Source: Amycolatopsis camponoti (lineage in GTDB: Bacteria; Actinomycetota; Actinomycetes; Mycobacteriales; Pseudonocardiaceae). Taken from it: a stretch of 64,000 nucleotides of DNA. Position numbers and translations under genes: made by a program. Position 1 is the first letter of the stretch; each line of letters starts with the position of its first letter. The notes below the pieces were generated by a model that ran no database searches, had not been told where the DNA came from, and worked only from the letters and a program-made list of their open reading frames with translations. The DNA is taken from assembly GCF_902497555.1 (NCBI RefSeq), contig NZ_CABVGP010000002.1, forward strand, positions 1,500,501 to 1,564,500, written 5' to 3'. Below, piece by piece: positions 18,339 through 26,654 of the stretch.

Positions 18339-18907
18339 GCATCGAAATCGCCAACGAGTCCGGCGTCGACGTCGACGAGACGTCCATCGTCTCGGCGGCC
18401 CGCTACGCCCTCGACAAGATGGAGGTCAGCCCGCTCGCCGAGCTGTCCATCCTGCTCGTCACCCTCGACGTCATGGAAGACCTGCACGAACGCTGGATGG
18501 ACCTGCCAGGGCCCACCGACGTCATGGCGTTCCCGATGGACGAGCTCGACTCCTCCCGCCGTCCCGACGCGCCCGACGCGTCACCGGCGCTGCTCGGGGA
18601 CATCGTGCTCTGCCCGGCGTTCGCCAAGGACCAGGCCAAGACGGCGGGGCATGCCCTGATCGACGAGCTGCACCTGCTCACCGTGCACGGCTGCCTGCAC
18701 CTCCTCGGCTACGACCACGCCGAACCCGCCGAAGAGCGCGAGATGTTCGCCCTCCAGAAGCGGATCCTCGGCGAGTACCAGGACGCCGTCGCCGCCCTGC
18801 AGAAGCGTGACGCCCAGCGCAACACCGACGACCGCGTCCTCGGCATCGCCGGGCTCGACGCGGCCACCGCCCCGGCCGCCGAACCACCCGCCGGGGAAAC
18901 GCCCTAG
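18335..18907 (+). CDS. ybeY: endoribonuclease YbeY
   Basis: About 190 residues starting at TTG 18335, coupled to phoH. The zinc motif [11 protein letters not shown] supplies His118, His122 and His128. YbeY acts in 16S rRNA 3' maturation and ribosome quality control. A ~40-residue C-terminal extension (about 150-190) rich in Ala/Pro exceeds the core family length and is probably disordered. Confidence 0.95.
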
Positions 18908-18915
18908 CGCCGGCC

Positions 18916-20262
18916 ATGGTCCAGCTCCTGTTCGCGATCGCGCTCGTGCTCCTCGCGGGCGTGTTCGCGGCGGCCGACGCCGCCATCAGCACCGTGTCGC
19001 AAGCCCGGGCCGAAGGGCTCGCCCGGATGGGCCTGCCCGGCGCCCGCCACCTCGCGGCGGTCGTCGTCGAACGGCGCCGGCACATCAACCTGCTGCTCCT
19101 GCTGCGCCTCGGCTGCGAGCTGACGGCCACCGTGCTGGTCACCGTCTTCGTCGGCACCCGGCTCCGGCCCCTGGGCGTCGCCGTGCTGGTCACGGCGGTC
19201 GTCATGATCGTCGTGAGCTACGTCCTCATCGGCGTCGGCCCGCGCACCCTCGGCCGCCAGCACCCGTACCGCATCGGCCGCTACGTCGCCGGGCCCGTCC
19301 GCGTCCTCGGCTCGATCCTCGGCCCGCTGTCCCGGCTGCTCATCCTCATCGGTAACGCCATCACCCCCGGCCAGGGCTTTCGCGAAGGCCCGTTCACCTC
19401 CGAGGTCGAGCTGCGCGAGCTCGTCGACCTCGCCCAGGAACGCGGCGTCGTCGAGGACTCCGAGCGCGAGATGATCCACTCGGTGTTCGAGCTGGGCGAC
19501 ACCATCGCCCGCGAGGTCATGGTCCCGCGCACCGAGATCGTCTGGATCGAGCGCACCAAGACCGTCCGCCAGGCCCTCGCCCTGGCGCTGCGCACCGGCT
19601 TCACCCGGCTCCCGGTGATCGACGAGTCGGTCGACGACATCGTCGGCGTCGTCAACATCAAGGACCTGATGTCGGCGTACATGGACCCGGACGGGTCGAG
19701 CACGGTCGTCGACACCCTGATGAACGAAGCCTCCTTCGTCCCCGACTCGAAGCGCCTCGACGAGCTCCTCAAGGAGATGCAGCGCTCGCACCACCACATG
19801 GCGATCGCCGTCGACGAGTACGGCGGCACCGCCGGCCTGCTCACCATCGAGGACGTGCTGGAAGAGATCGTCGGCGAGATCACGGACGAGTCCGACGCCG
19901 ACGAGCGCCCCGAGGTCGAGGAGCTCGCCGACGGCGCCGTCCGCGTGTCGTCCCGGATGAGCGTCGACGACCTGGGCGAGCTCTTCGGCATCGACCTCGA
20001 AGACCACGACGTGGAGACCGTGGGCGGGCTGCTCGCGGAACGACTGGGTAGGGTCCCGCTGCCGGGGGCCGAAGCCGAGGTCGCCGGCCTCCGGCTGTTC
20101 GCCGAAGGCGGCAAGGACCGGCGCGGCCGCATGCGGATCACCTCCGTGGTGGTCCACCCGGCCGACGCCGACGCGATGACCGACCCGGCCGACCGCACCA
20201 CCCGGCGCCGTACGCGCCTGCCCCACCCCGACGAACGCGACAGGAGCGTCGAACATGCCTGA
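18916..20262 (+). CDS. hemolysin-family CNNM/CBS-domain membrane protein (CorC-like)
   Basis: A 448-residue protein: CNNM transmembrane domain (about 1-135), a linker with EREMIHSVFELGDTIAREVM, paired CBS domains (about 205-325) and a CorC/HlyC transporter-associated domain (about 335-415). Homologues act in Mg2+ or Co2+ transport. It follows ybeY by 8 bases and overlaps the next gene's start by 8 bases, matching the order Rv2367c-Rv2366c in M. tuberculosis. Confidence 0.92.
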   Translation: MVQLLFAIALVLLAGVFAAADAAISTVSQARAEGLARMGLPGARHLAAVVVERRRHINLLLLLRLGCELTATVLVTVFVGTRLRPLGVAVLVTAVVMIVVSYVLIGVGPRTLGRQHPYRIGRYVAGPVRVLGSILGPLSRLLILIGNAITPGQGFREGPFTSEVELRELVDLAQERGVVEDSEREMIHSVFELGDTIAREVMVPRTEIVWIERTKTVRQALALALRTGFTRLPVIDESVDDIVGVVNIKDLMSAYMDPDGSSTVVDTLMNEASFVPDSKRLDELLKEMQRSHHHMAIAVDEYGGTAGLLTIEDVLEEIVGEITDESDADERPEVEELADGAVRVSSRMSVDDLGELFGIDLEDHDVETVGGLLAERLGRVPLPGAEAEVAGLRLFAEGGKDRRGRMRITSVVVHPADADAMTDPADRTTRRRTRLPHPDERDRSVEHA

Positions 20263-20593
20263 CCTCGAGGCGGAGGACCAGAAGCTGGTCACCCTCGCCC
20301 GGTCCTCGCGCGCCCGCATCCAGGCTCCCGAAGGCGCCGCGGTCCGCGACACCGACGGCCGCACCTACGCGGCGGGCACGGTCGACCAGCCGTCGTTCAA
20401 GCTCACCGCGCTCCAGGCCGCGGTCGCCGCGGCGCTGTCCAGCGGTGCCGAAGGCATCGAAGCGGCCGCCGTCGTCAGCGAAGAAGGACTGCTCAAGGGC
20501 GCGTCCGTGCAGGCCGTGCGCGACATCGCGAAGTACGCGCCGATCATCCTCGCCGCCCCGGACGGCTCGGTTCTCGAGGTGCTGGAGCGATGA
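20255..20593 (+). CDS. cytidine-deaminase-like protein lacking zinc ligands
   Basis: A 112-residue protein in the slot usually labelled cytidine deaminase. The fold trace is visible (DTDGRTYAAGTVDQPSFKLTA, then ALQAAVAAALSSGAEGIEAA), but the HAE or CAE motif and the PCxxC motif that bind catalytic zinc are absent. It is therefore unlikely to deaminate cytidine by the usual mechanism. It is coupled to the CBS protein (8-base overlap) and to era (ATGA), so it may act with Era or ribosome assembly. Confidence 0.75.
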   Translation: MPDLEAEDQKLVTLARSSRARIQAPEGAAVRDTDGRTYAAGTVDQPSFKLTALQAAVAAALSSGAEGIEAAAVVSEEGLLKGASVQAVRDIAKYAPIILAAPDGSVLEVLER

Positions 20594-21486
20594 CCGAGCA
20601 CCGTTCCGGCTTCGCCTGCTTCGTCGGCCGTCCCAACGCGGGCAAGTCGACGCTGACCAACGCCCTCGTCGGCACCAAGGTCGCGATCACCTCCAGCAAG
20701 CCGCAGACCACGCGCCACGCGATCCGCGGCATCGTGTCCCGTGAGGACGCCCAGCTCGTCCTCATCGACACCCCCGGCCTGCACCGCCCCCGCACCCTGC
20801 TCGGCGAGCGGCTCAACGACATCGTGCACACGACGTGGTCCGAAGTGGACGTCGTCGGGTTCTGCGTGCCGGCGAACGAGAAGATCGGCCCCGGCGACAA
20901 GTTCATCGCCGGCGAGCTGCAGAAGATCGCCAAGCGCACCCCCGTCATCGGCATCGTCACGAAGACCGACCTCGTCCAGCCCCAGCAGGTCGCCGAGCAG
21001 CTGCTCGCGCTGCAGGAGGTGATGGAGTTCGCCGAATTGATCCCGGTGTCCGCCGTGGACGGCTTCCAGGTCGGCGCGCTCGCCGACCTGCTCGTCGGCA
21101 AGCTCCCCGAAGGCCCGCAGCTCTACCCGGGCGGCGAGCTCACGGACGAACCCGAGCAGACGCTGGTGGCCGAGCTGATCCGCGAGGCGGCGCTGGAAGG
21201 CGTCCGCGACGAGCTGCCGCACTCGATCGCCGTCACCGTCGAAGAGATGCTGCCGCGCGAAGGCCGCGACGACCTCATCGACGTGCACGCCTTCCTGTTC
21301 GTGGAGCGGCCCAGCCAGAAGGGCATCATCCTCGGGCACAAGGGCGAGCGGCTGCGCGAGGTCGGCGCCACCGCGCGCAAGAACATCGAGGCGCTGCTCG
21401 GCTCCAAGGTCTACCTCGACCTGCACATCAAGGTGGCCAAGGAGTGGCAGCGCGACCCCCGTCAGCTGCGCCGGCTCGGGTTCTGA
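20590..21486 (+). CDS. era: GTPase Era
   Basis: A 298-residue GTPase. G1 GRPNAGKST at 13-21, switch TTRHAIRG, G3 DTPGLHRP, G4 TKTD in place of NKxD, and a C-terminal KH domain with KGIILGHKGERLREVG. Era binds the 3' end of 16S rRNA and checks 30S maturation, in line with neighbouring ybeY. ATG overlaps the previous stop by 4 bases. Confidence 0.97.
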   Translation: MTEHRSGFACFVGRPNAGKSTLTNALVGTKVAITSSKPQTTRHAIRGIVSREDAQLVLIDTPGLHRPRTLLGERLNDIVHTTWSEVDVVGFCVPANEKIGPGDKFIAGELQKIAKRTPVIGIVTKTDLVQPQQVAEQLLALQEVMEFAELIPVSAVDGFQVGALADLLVGKLPEGPQLYPGGELTDEPEQTLVAELIREAALEGVRDELPHSIAVTVEEMLPREGRDDLIDVHAFLFVERPSQKGIILGHKGERLREVGATARKNIEALLGSKVYLDLHIKVAKEWQRDPRQLRRLGF

Positions 21487-21487
21487 C

Positions 21488-21793
21488 GTGGCCGAGCCGC
21501 CGCGGCCGCCCGCGGACTACAACCCCGGACCCCCGCCCGCGACCAACCTGGTCTGGGGCATCGTCAGCGCCGTCCTGTGCTGCCTCCCGTTCGGCGTCCT
21601 CTCGATCTACCAGGCCGCCAAGGTCGAAAAGCTCTGGGCCCAAGGTGACCAGGACGCGGCGCTCGCGTCGGCTCGCGACGCCCGGCGGTGGGCCGTGGTC
21701 GCCGCCGTCGCCGGTGCCGTCCTGTGGGTCGCCGCGATCGTGACGATCGTGCTGCTCTTCGGAACGCTCACCGACGACGCCGCGTCGAACTGA
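21488..21793 (+). CDS. CD225/dispanin-family membrane protein
   Basis: A 101-residue protein with a short Pro-rich N-terminus, then NLVWGIVSAVLCCLPFGVLSI and a second membrane helix near 67-90. The double-Cys CCLPFG motif and a following AAKVEKLWAQGD loop are characteristic of the CD225 family. Starts at GTG one base after era stops. Function in bacteria is unknown. One of three paralogues in this region. Confidence 0.82.
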   Translation: MAEPPRPPADYNPGPPPATNLVWGIVSAVLCCLPFGVLSIYQAAKVEKLWAQGDQDAALASARDARRWAVVAAVAGAVLWVAAIVTIVLLFGTLTDDAASN

Positions 21794-21820
21794 CGACGAC
21801 GGCAGCAGGAGGCGATCCCG

Positions 21821-22147
21821 GTGACCCAGCCCTACCCGCAGTACCCGCCGCCGCCCGGCTGGCTGCCGAACTACGGGCCGCCGCCGGAGAACAACATGGT
21901 CTGGGCGATCCTGTCGACGGTGATGTGCTGCATGCCGTTGGGTATCGTCTCCATCGTGAAGGCGAGCCAGGTCAACTCCCTGTGGTTCCAGGGGTTCCAC
22001 GCCGAAGCGCACCGGGCCGCCGACGAAGCCCGCAAGTGGGCGATGTGGTCGGCGATCTCGTGCGGCATCCTGCTCGCGCTCTACCTCGTGTTCATCCTGG
22101 TCATGTTCGCCGTCGTCGGCGCCTCCTTCTGGTCGCTGGTGCCATGA
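21821..22147 (+). CDS. CD225/dispanin-family membrane protein
   Basis: A 108-residue paralogue of the preceding gene: NNMVWAILSTVMCCMPLGIV, the loop VKASQVNSLWFQGFHAEAHR and a second helix near 76-104. GTG start at 21821 with AGGAGG upstream. Its TGA overlaps the ATG of the DUF2752 gene. Confidence 0.82.
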   Translation: MTQPYPQYPPPPGWLPNYGPPPENNMVWAILSTVMCCMPLGIVSIVKASQVNSLWFQGFHAEAHRAADEARKWAMWSAISCGILLALYLVFILVMFAVVGASFWSLVP

Positions 22148-22593
22148 CGACCGTCTACACGGGATACCCGGCCCGCGGGGCGAAGGCCACGCTGCGGGCG
22201 CTCGGCGCCCCGATGGCCGTCGTGGGCGGGCTCGGCGTGTGCTGCGCGGCCGTCCTGATCGGCGACCCCACGACTCCCGGCGGCTGGCTCCCCGTCTGCC
22301 CGACCAAGGCGTTGTTCGGCATCGACTGCCCGGGCTGCGGCGGCATGCGGATGGCCTACAGCCTGATGCACGGCGACCTTCCCGCGGCCTTGCACTACAA
22401 CGCCGTGTCCCTCGTGTTCATCCTTCTCTTCGTCTGGAGCACGGCCGCCTGGACGGCCGGGCGGCTGCGCGGCCGTTGGGTGAACAGCTGGCTGCACTGG
22501 CGCTGGACCCCGCTGACCGTCGGCGTCGTGTTCGCCGTCTGGTTCGTCATTCGCAACCTCCCGTTCGCCCCGTTCACCGGCCTGCGCGTCTGA
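22144..22593 (+). CDS. DUF2752 membrane protein
   Basis: A 149-residue protein with about three membrane helices and the diagnostic motif GIDCPGCGGMRMAYSLMHGD near residues 59-78. CPGCGGxR is the signature of DUF2752, whose function is not known but which often accompanies CD225 proteins in bacteria. Coupled to the CD225 gene upstream (ATGA). Confidence 0.85.
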   Translation: MTTVYTGYPARGAKATLRALGAPMAVVGGLGVCCAAVLIGDPTTPGGWLPVCPTKALFGIDCPGCGGMRMAYSLMHGDLPAALHYNAVSLVFILLFVWSTAAWTAGRLRGRWVNSWLHWRWTPLTVGVVFAVWFVIRNLPFAPFTGLRV

Positions 22594-22778
22594 TTTCGAC
22601 GGACGGGAACCACTTCGCCACGCAGCGCGTCGGACGCTCGCCGGGTTCACCCGGACAGTGGACGCCTGGGCAGCGCTGCCGCAGGTGAACCGAGTACGCT
22701 CCCGCGGACCAATGCCGTACATTCGGCGCGGTTCCGCACGGAGCGTGCGGTGGAGTGACCAGCGAGGGGGAGACACAG

Positions 22779-23840
22779 ATGACCGATCCCTACGGTCAGC
22801 AGCCGTTCGGGCAGCAGCCCGGTGGCCAGCAACCGTTCGGACAACCGCAGCCCGGTCAGGCGCCGCCGCCGTACGGGCAGCCCGCCCCGTACGGGCAGCC
22901 GGCACCGTTCGGCCAGCCGGGAACTCCCTTCGGCGCACCCCAGAACTACGCGAACTGGGGCCAGCGCGCGGTCGCACTGCTGATCGACCAGGCGCCGGTG
23001 CTCGTCATTTACCTCATCGCGGTCATCCTCTTCGTCTCCGGCGCCTACGGGCTCGGCGGGACCTTGTACGGCATCGGTGCGCTCGCCGGCATCGGCTGGG
23101 CCGTCTACAACCGGTGGATCCAGCAGGGCAACACCGGTCAGTCGCTGGGCAAGCGGATCGCCGGCATCAAGCTGATCGGCGAGCAGACCGGGCAGCCGAT
23201 CGGCGCCGGGTCGGCGTTCCTGCGCGACCTCTGCCACGTCGTCGACGGCGCGGCCTGCTACATCGGGTTCCTGTGGCCGCTCTGGGACGACAAGAGCCAG
23301 ACGTTCGCGGACAAGATCGTCGGCACGGTCGTGGTGCAGGCCGACGCGGCACCCGGCCAGACGCCGTTCGGGCAGCAGCCCGGCGCGCAGCAGCCCTTCG
23401 CCGGCGGCTACCCGCCGGCGGGCCAGCAGCCCGGCCAGCCGGGCCAGTTCGGCCAGCCGCCGTCCGCTGGTTTCCCGCAGCAGCCCCAGTCCGGCGGTTT
23501 CGGCCAGCCCGCGCCGGGTGGCTTCCCGCAGCAGCCGTCGTCCGGTGGGTTCCCGCAGGACCCGTCGTCCGGTGGGTTCGGCCAGCCGCCGCAGCCGGGC
23601 GGCTTCGGGCAGCAGCCGGGCCGGCCGCTCGCCCCGCCGCCGGGCGGTTCCGCCTTCGACGAGGTCGAGCGCACGCAGATGCTCCGCCCGGACTCCGCCG
23701 GCAGTGGGTCCGCGTTCGACGAAGAGGCCGAGCGGACGCAGATGCTGCGTCCGGAAGGCCAGGGCGACTCCGGAGAAACCCGGAAGATCCAACCCGGTCA
23801 GTACGGCCAGCCGCCGAACGACCAGCCGCCGCACCACTGA
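22779..23840 (+). CDS. RDD-family membrane protein with Gln/Pro-rich flanks and twin TQ motifs
   Basis: About 353 residues. An N-terminal ~58 residues of PYGQQPFGQQ-type repeats lead into an RDD domain (NWGQRAVALLIDQAPVLVIY, two to three helices, QSLGKRIAGIKLI). A long Gly/Gln/Pro tail follows and ends with two copies of FDE-x-ERTQMLRP, putting Thr299 and Thr320 in identical contexts 21 residues apart. Such TQ sites resemble phosphothreonine docking sites for FHA domains in actinobacteria. ATG 22779 follows GAGGGGGA. It shares the PYGQQ-type N-terminus with the next gene. Confidence 0.82.
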   Translation: MTDPYGQQPFGQQPGGQQPFGQPQPGQAPPPYGQPAPYGQPAPFGQPGTPFGAPQNYANWGQRAVALLIDQAPVLVIYLIAVILFVSGAYGLGGTLYGIGALAGIGWAVYNRWIQQGNTGQSLGKRIAGIKLIGEQTGQPIGAGSAFLRDLCHVVDGAACYIGFLWPLWDDKSQTFADKIVGTVVVQADAAPGQTPFGQQPGAQQPFAGGYPPAGQQPGQPGQFGQPPSAGFPQQPQSGGFGQPAPGGFPQQPSSGGFPQDPSSGGFGQPPQPGGFGQQPGRPLAPPPGGSAFDEVERTQMLRPDSAGSGSAFDEEAERTQMLRPEGQGDSGETRKIQPGQYGQPPNDQPPHH

Positions 23841-23860
23841 GGCACGTTTTTTCCGCAGGA

Positions 23861-23880
23861 CCGCCGGGGTGACCCGGCGG
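23861..23880. terminator. small hairpin after the RDD gene
   Basis: CCGCCGGG (23861-23868) pairs with CCCGGCGG (23873-23880) around a GTGA loop, 20 bases after the stop. A run of T lies before it, so its orientation as a terminator is uncertain. Confidence 0.4.
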
Positions 23881-23909
23881 ACGTTCACGAGTAATTGGGG
23901 TAGACGTTC

Positions 23910-24374
23910 ATGACCAATCCCTACGGCCAGCAGCAGCCGCCTTACGGTCAGCAGCCGCAGTCCGGCGGTTTCCCGCAGCAGCAGCCCGGTTACGGCCCGC
24001 CGTCGGGCGGGATGCCCGCCTACGGCCAGCCCGCGCCGTACGGCCAGCCCCCGTCCGGCGGCTTCGGCACCCCCGGCTACGGCATGCCCGGCGGTGGCGG
24101 CGACATCAACGCCATCAAGGACTACAAGGGCTGGGCGATCGCCTCGCTCTTCCTGGGCGGCCTGATCCTCGGCATCTTCGCGATCATGAAGTCGAACGAG
24201 GTCGGCACGTACAAGATGCAGGGCAACTACATGATGGCGGAGCAGGCGTCGCGCACCACCAAGACGCTCTGCCTGATCTCCACCATCCTGGGCAGCATCG
24301 GCTGCGTCGTGGCGATCATCGCGATCATCGCCTCGGCCGTGGCCGTCAGCACCTGCTACGGCTACTACTGCTGA
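23910..24374 (+). CDS. CD225/dispanin-family protein with Gln/Pro-rich N-terminus
   Basis: A 154-residue protein. Residues 1-65 are PYGQQ/SGGF-type low-complexity sequence like that of the RDD protein. The CD225 region follows, with helix DYKGWAIASLFLGGLILGIF, the loop KSNEVGTYKMQGNYMMAEQA and a second helix near 122-146. It lacks the double Cys of the other two paralogues at the first helix. Its short Cys-containing C-terminus (CYGYYC) is unusual. Confidence 0.8.
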   Translation: MTNPYGQQQPPYGQQPQSGGFPQQQPGYGPPSGGMPAYGQPAPYGQPPSGGFGTPGYGMPGGGGDINAIKDYKGWAIASLFLGGLILGIFAIMKSNEVGTYKMQGNYMMAEQASRTTKTLCLISTILGSIGCVVAIIAIIASAVAVSTCYGYYC

Positions 24375-24434
24375 TCCCGGCGGTTCGGCGGGGCGCTCCA
24401 CCCCGGCATCACCCGAGAGTGGGACGATGTCGGG

Positions 24435-25259
24435 GTGGTGAACCTCTACCGCGACACCGGGGTGGTGTTGCGCACGCACAAGCTGGGTGAGGCCGACCGG
24501 ATCGTCACCCTGCTCACGCGACGGCACGGCAAGGTCCGCGCCGTCGCGAAGGGCGTGCGGCGGACGTCTTCGCGGTTCGGGGCCCGGCTGGAGCCGTTCG
24601 GTCACGTCGACGTGCAGTTCTACACCGGGCGCACCCTCGACGTGATCACCCAGGTCGAGACCGTCGACGCGTTCCACCTGCCGCTGGTCGCCGACTACCA
24701 GCGCTACACCGCGGCCAGCGCGATCGCCGAAACCGCGGACCGGCTCTCGGCCGAAGAGGGCGAGCCGGTGCTCAAGCTCTACCTCCTCGTCTGCGGCGCC
24801 CTGCGGTCCCTCGCCGCCGGGGAGCGGGACGCGTCCCTCGTGCTCGACGCGTTCTTCCTCCGCGCGATGTCCTACGCCGGCTGGGCGCCCGCGCTCACCG
24901 AATGCGCCCGCTGCGGCCTGCCGGGCCCGCACGTCGCGTTCAGCGTCGCCGCCGGCGGCTCGATGTGCCAGGACTGCCGCGTGCCCGGCTGCGTGCACCC
25001 CGCGCCCGAGGTCCTCGACCTGCTCACCGCCCTCCTGCACGGCGAATGGCCGCTGGCCGAGTCGACGCTGCAGGGCACCCGCCGCGACGCGAGCGGCCTG
25101 GTCGCGGCCCATCTGCAGTGGCATCTGGAGCGTCAGCTCCGGTCCCTTCCCCTGGTCGAGCGACGTGCCCGGGAGACCGTGCTGACATCCGGGGCTTCGC
25201 CCCGGGCCGGGGGCTCCGCCACCCGGACCCCCGAAGGACAAGGGGTGCGAGGGCAGTAG
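24435..25259 (+). CDS. recO: DNA repair protein RecO
   Basis: A 274-residue RecO: N-terminal OB fold ([20 protein letters not shown]), helical middle and a zinc finger with [12 protein letters not shown] and [11 protein letters not shown]. RecO loads RecA with RecR in gap repair. The last ~22 residues ([19 protein letters not shown]) are encoded inside a GC-rich hairpin repeat and are probably not part of the fold. GTG start at 24435. Upstream of uppS as in mycobacteria. Confidence 0.95.
   Translation: MVNLYRDTGVVLRTHKLGEADRIVTLLTRRHGKVRAVAKGVRRTSSRFGARLEPFGHVDVQFYTGRTLDVITQVETVDAFHLPLVADYQRYTAASAIAETADRLSAEEGEPVLKLYLLVCGALRSLAAGERDASLVLDAFFLRAMSYAGWAPALTECARCGLPGPHVAFSVAAGGSMCQDCRVPGCVHPAPEVLDLLTALLHGEWPLAESTLQGTRRDASGLVAAHLQWHLERQLRSLPLVERRARETVLTSGASPRAGGSATRTPEGQGVRGQ
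25189..25235. repeat. GC-rich palindromic repeat within the recO 3' end
   Basis: CCGGGGC-TTC-GCCCCGG spans 25189-25205. A second GC-rich arm pair (CCGGGGGC and GGACCCCCG) follows up to about 25233. It resembles the repeats at 16704-16745 and has apparently extended the recO reading frame. Confidence 0.6.
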
Positions 25260-25300
25260 GGTCGGCCCTGATCGGTTTAACCCATCCAGGGAGGCTCGCA

Positions 25301-26113
25301 GTGCTGCGCAGGGGACGCGAGAACAAGGCGTCGCGGTACGAGCTGCGGCCCCCGGATCCGCACCCGTCCGGCGCGAAGCCACCGGAGATCCCGCGTGAGC
25401 TGGTGCCGAAGCACGTCGCGCTGGTCATGGACGGCAACGGCCGGTGGGCCAACCAGCGCGGCCTGCCGCGGATCGAAGGTCACAAGCGCGGTGAGGCGGT
25501 GATGATCGACGTCGCCGCCGGTGCCGTCGAGATCGGCGTCAAGTGGCTCTCGGTGTACGCGTTCTCGACGGAGAACTGGAAGCGCAGTCCTGAAGAGGTG
25601 CGGTTCCTGATGGGCTTCAACCGCGACACGATCCGCCGTCAGGTCGACTACCTCGGTTCGATCGGGGTGCGCATCCGGTGGGCCGGGCGGCGGCCGAAGC
25701 TGTGGGCGTCGGTGATCAAGGAGCTGCAGGCGGCCGAAGAGAAGACCAAGCACAACACGGCGCTGAACATGACGATGTGCGTCAACTACGGCGGCCGGGC
25801 CGAGCTGGGCGACGCGATGCAGCGGATCGCGCGTGACGTCGCCGACGGCAAGCTGAACCCCGACAAGGTCAACGAGAAGACCATCGGCAAGTACCTGTAC
25901 CAGCCGGACATGCCGGACGTGGACCTGTTCCTGCGGCCGTCGGGGGAGCAACGGACGTCGAACTTCCTGCTGTGGCAGTCGGCTTACGCGGAAATGGTCT
26001 ACCAGGACACGTTGTTCCCGGACTTCGACCGGACGCACTTGTGGCGCGCGTGCCTGGAGTTCGCGAAGCGGGATCGCCGCTTCGGCGGCGCTGTCGACCA
26101 GGCGTCGTCATGA
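25301..26113 (+). CDS. uppS: isoprenyl (undecaprenyl) diphosphate synthase
   Basis: About 270 residues of the cis-prenyltransferase family. [11 protein letters not shown] places the catalytic Asp at 44; [17 protein letters not shown] and the terminal [20 protein letters not shown] follow. It makes the long-chain polyprenyl phosphate carrier for cell-wall synthesis. GTG start with GGGAGG upstream. Its TGA overlaps the next ATG. Actinobacteria often carry two such enzymes, so chain length (C50 versus shorter) cannot be read from sequence alone. Confidence 0.96.
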   Translation: MLRRGRENKASRYELRPPDPHPSGAKPPEIPRELVPKHVALVMDGNGRWANQRGLPRIEGHKRGEAVMIDVAAGAVEIGVKWLSVYAFSTENWKRSPEEVRFLMGFNRDTIRRQVDYLGSIGVRIRWAGRRPKLWASVIKELQAAEEKTKHNTALNMTMCVNYGGRAELGDAMQRIARDVADGKLNPDKVNEKTIGKYLYQPDMPDVDLFLRPSGEQRTSNFLLWQSAYAEMVYQDTLFPDFDRTHLWRACLEFAKRDRRFGGAVDQASS

Positions 26114-26535
26114 GCGCGACCGAAGCGGCCGAGACCGCGGAACTGCTTACGCAGGCGAAGGAATCGCTCGAGCGCTACCTCGAGGTGCACGTCGACGACG
26201 ACGGCGCGCTGACGTTCTCCCACGGCGACGTTCCGTGCGTGATCCAGGCGACCCGGCTCGGCGAAGGCCTCACGGTTCTCTCGCTGACCTGCGTGGTCGG
26301 CTGGGACCTCACGGACGGGCCGGAGCTGTCGATCGCCGTCGCCGAGCGGGCGGGGCAGGGACTGTTCGGGACGCTGGGCGTCGGGCACTCGGACAACGGC
26401 GTGGACGTGACCCTGCGGTACGCGTTCCCGGCGGCGGGCCTGGACGCCGCGGCGCTCGGGACGTTGCTGATGCTGGTGGTGTCGACGGCGTCGCAGCTGC
26501 GGACCGATTTGCCGGGAATCGCGCCCGGCGAGTAA
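26110..26535 (+). CDS. YbjN-domain-like protein
   Basis: A 141-residue acidic protein. A helix near 10-25 precedes [20 protein letters not shown] and a beta-rich middle, resembling the YbjN / type III chaperone-like fold. Function unknown. Coupled to uppS by ATGA, so co-expressed. Confidence 0.6.
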   Translation: MSATEAAETAELLTQAKESLERYLEVHVDDDGALTFSHGDVPCVIQATRLGEGLTVLSLTCVVGWDLTDGPELSIAVAERAGQGLFGTLGVGHSDNGVDVTLRYAFPAAGLDAAALGTLLMLVVSTASQLRTDLPGIAPGE

Positions 26536-26553
26536 CCCGCTCGGGGTGTCGTT

Positions 26554-26571
26554 TTCGCCGCGAACGGCGAA
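26554..26571. promoter_or_regulatory. inverted repeat upstream of the permease operon
   Basis: TTCGCCG-CGAA-CGGCGAA is a perfect 7-base inverted repeat with a 4-base centre, 84 bases before the permease GTG. Its core GCCG-nnAA-CGGC recurs upstream of arsR-zur at 29349-29362. It is a candidate operator; assignment to Zur or ArsR is a guess. Confidence 0.35.
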
Positions 26572-26654
26572 TTCCGGCCGGAAACCGGCACTTTTCGACC
26601 GTTCGCGGATGTGCGGTGCTCTCGCTGTCGGACCCGGCTGGCATCATCGCCTTC

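Noticed and set aside
22647..25382. A 911-residue minus-strand frame covering five plus-strand genes
   Set aside because: Its Arg/Leu-rich low-complexity sequence is a high-GC shadow of well-supported genes.
26536..26654. Classical AT-rich Zur box upstream of the permease
   Set aside because: No TGAAAATGATTTTCA-like sequence; only the GC-rich palindrome reported above.
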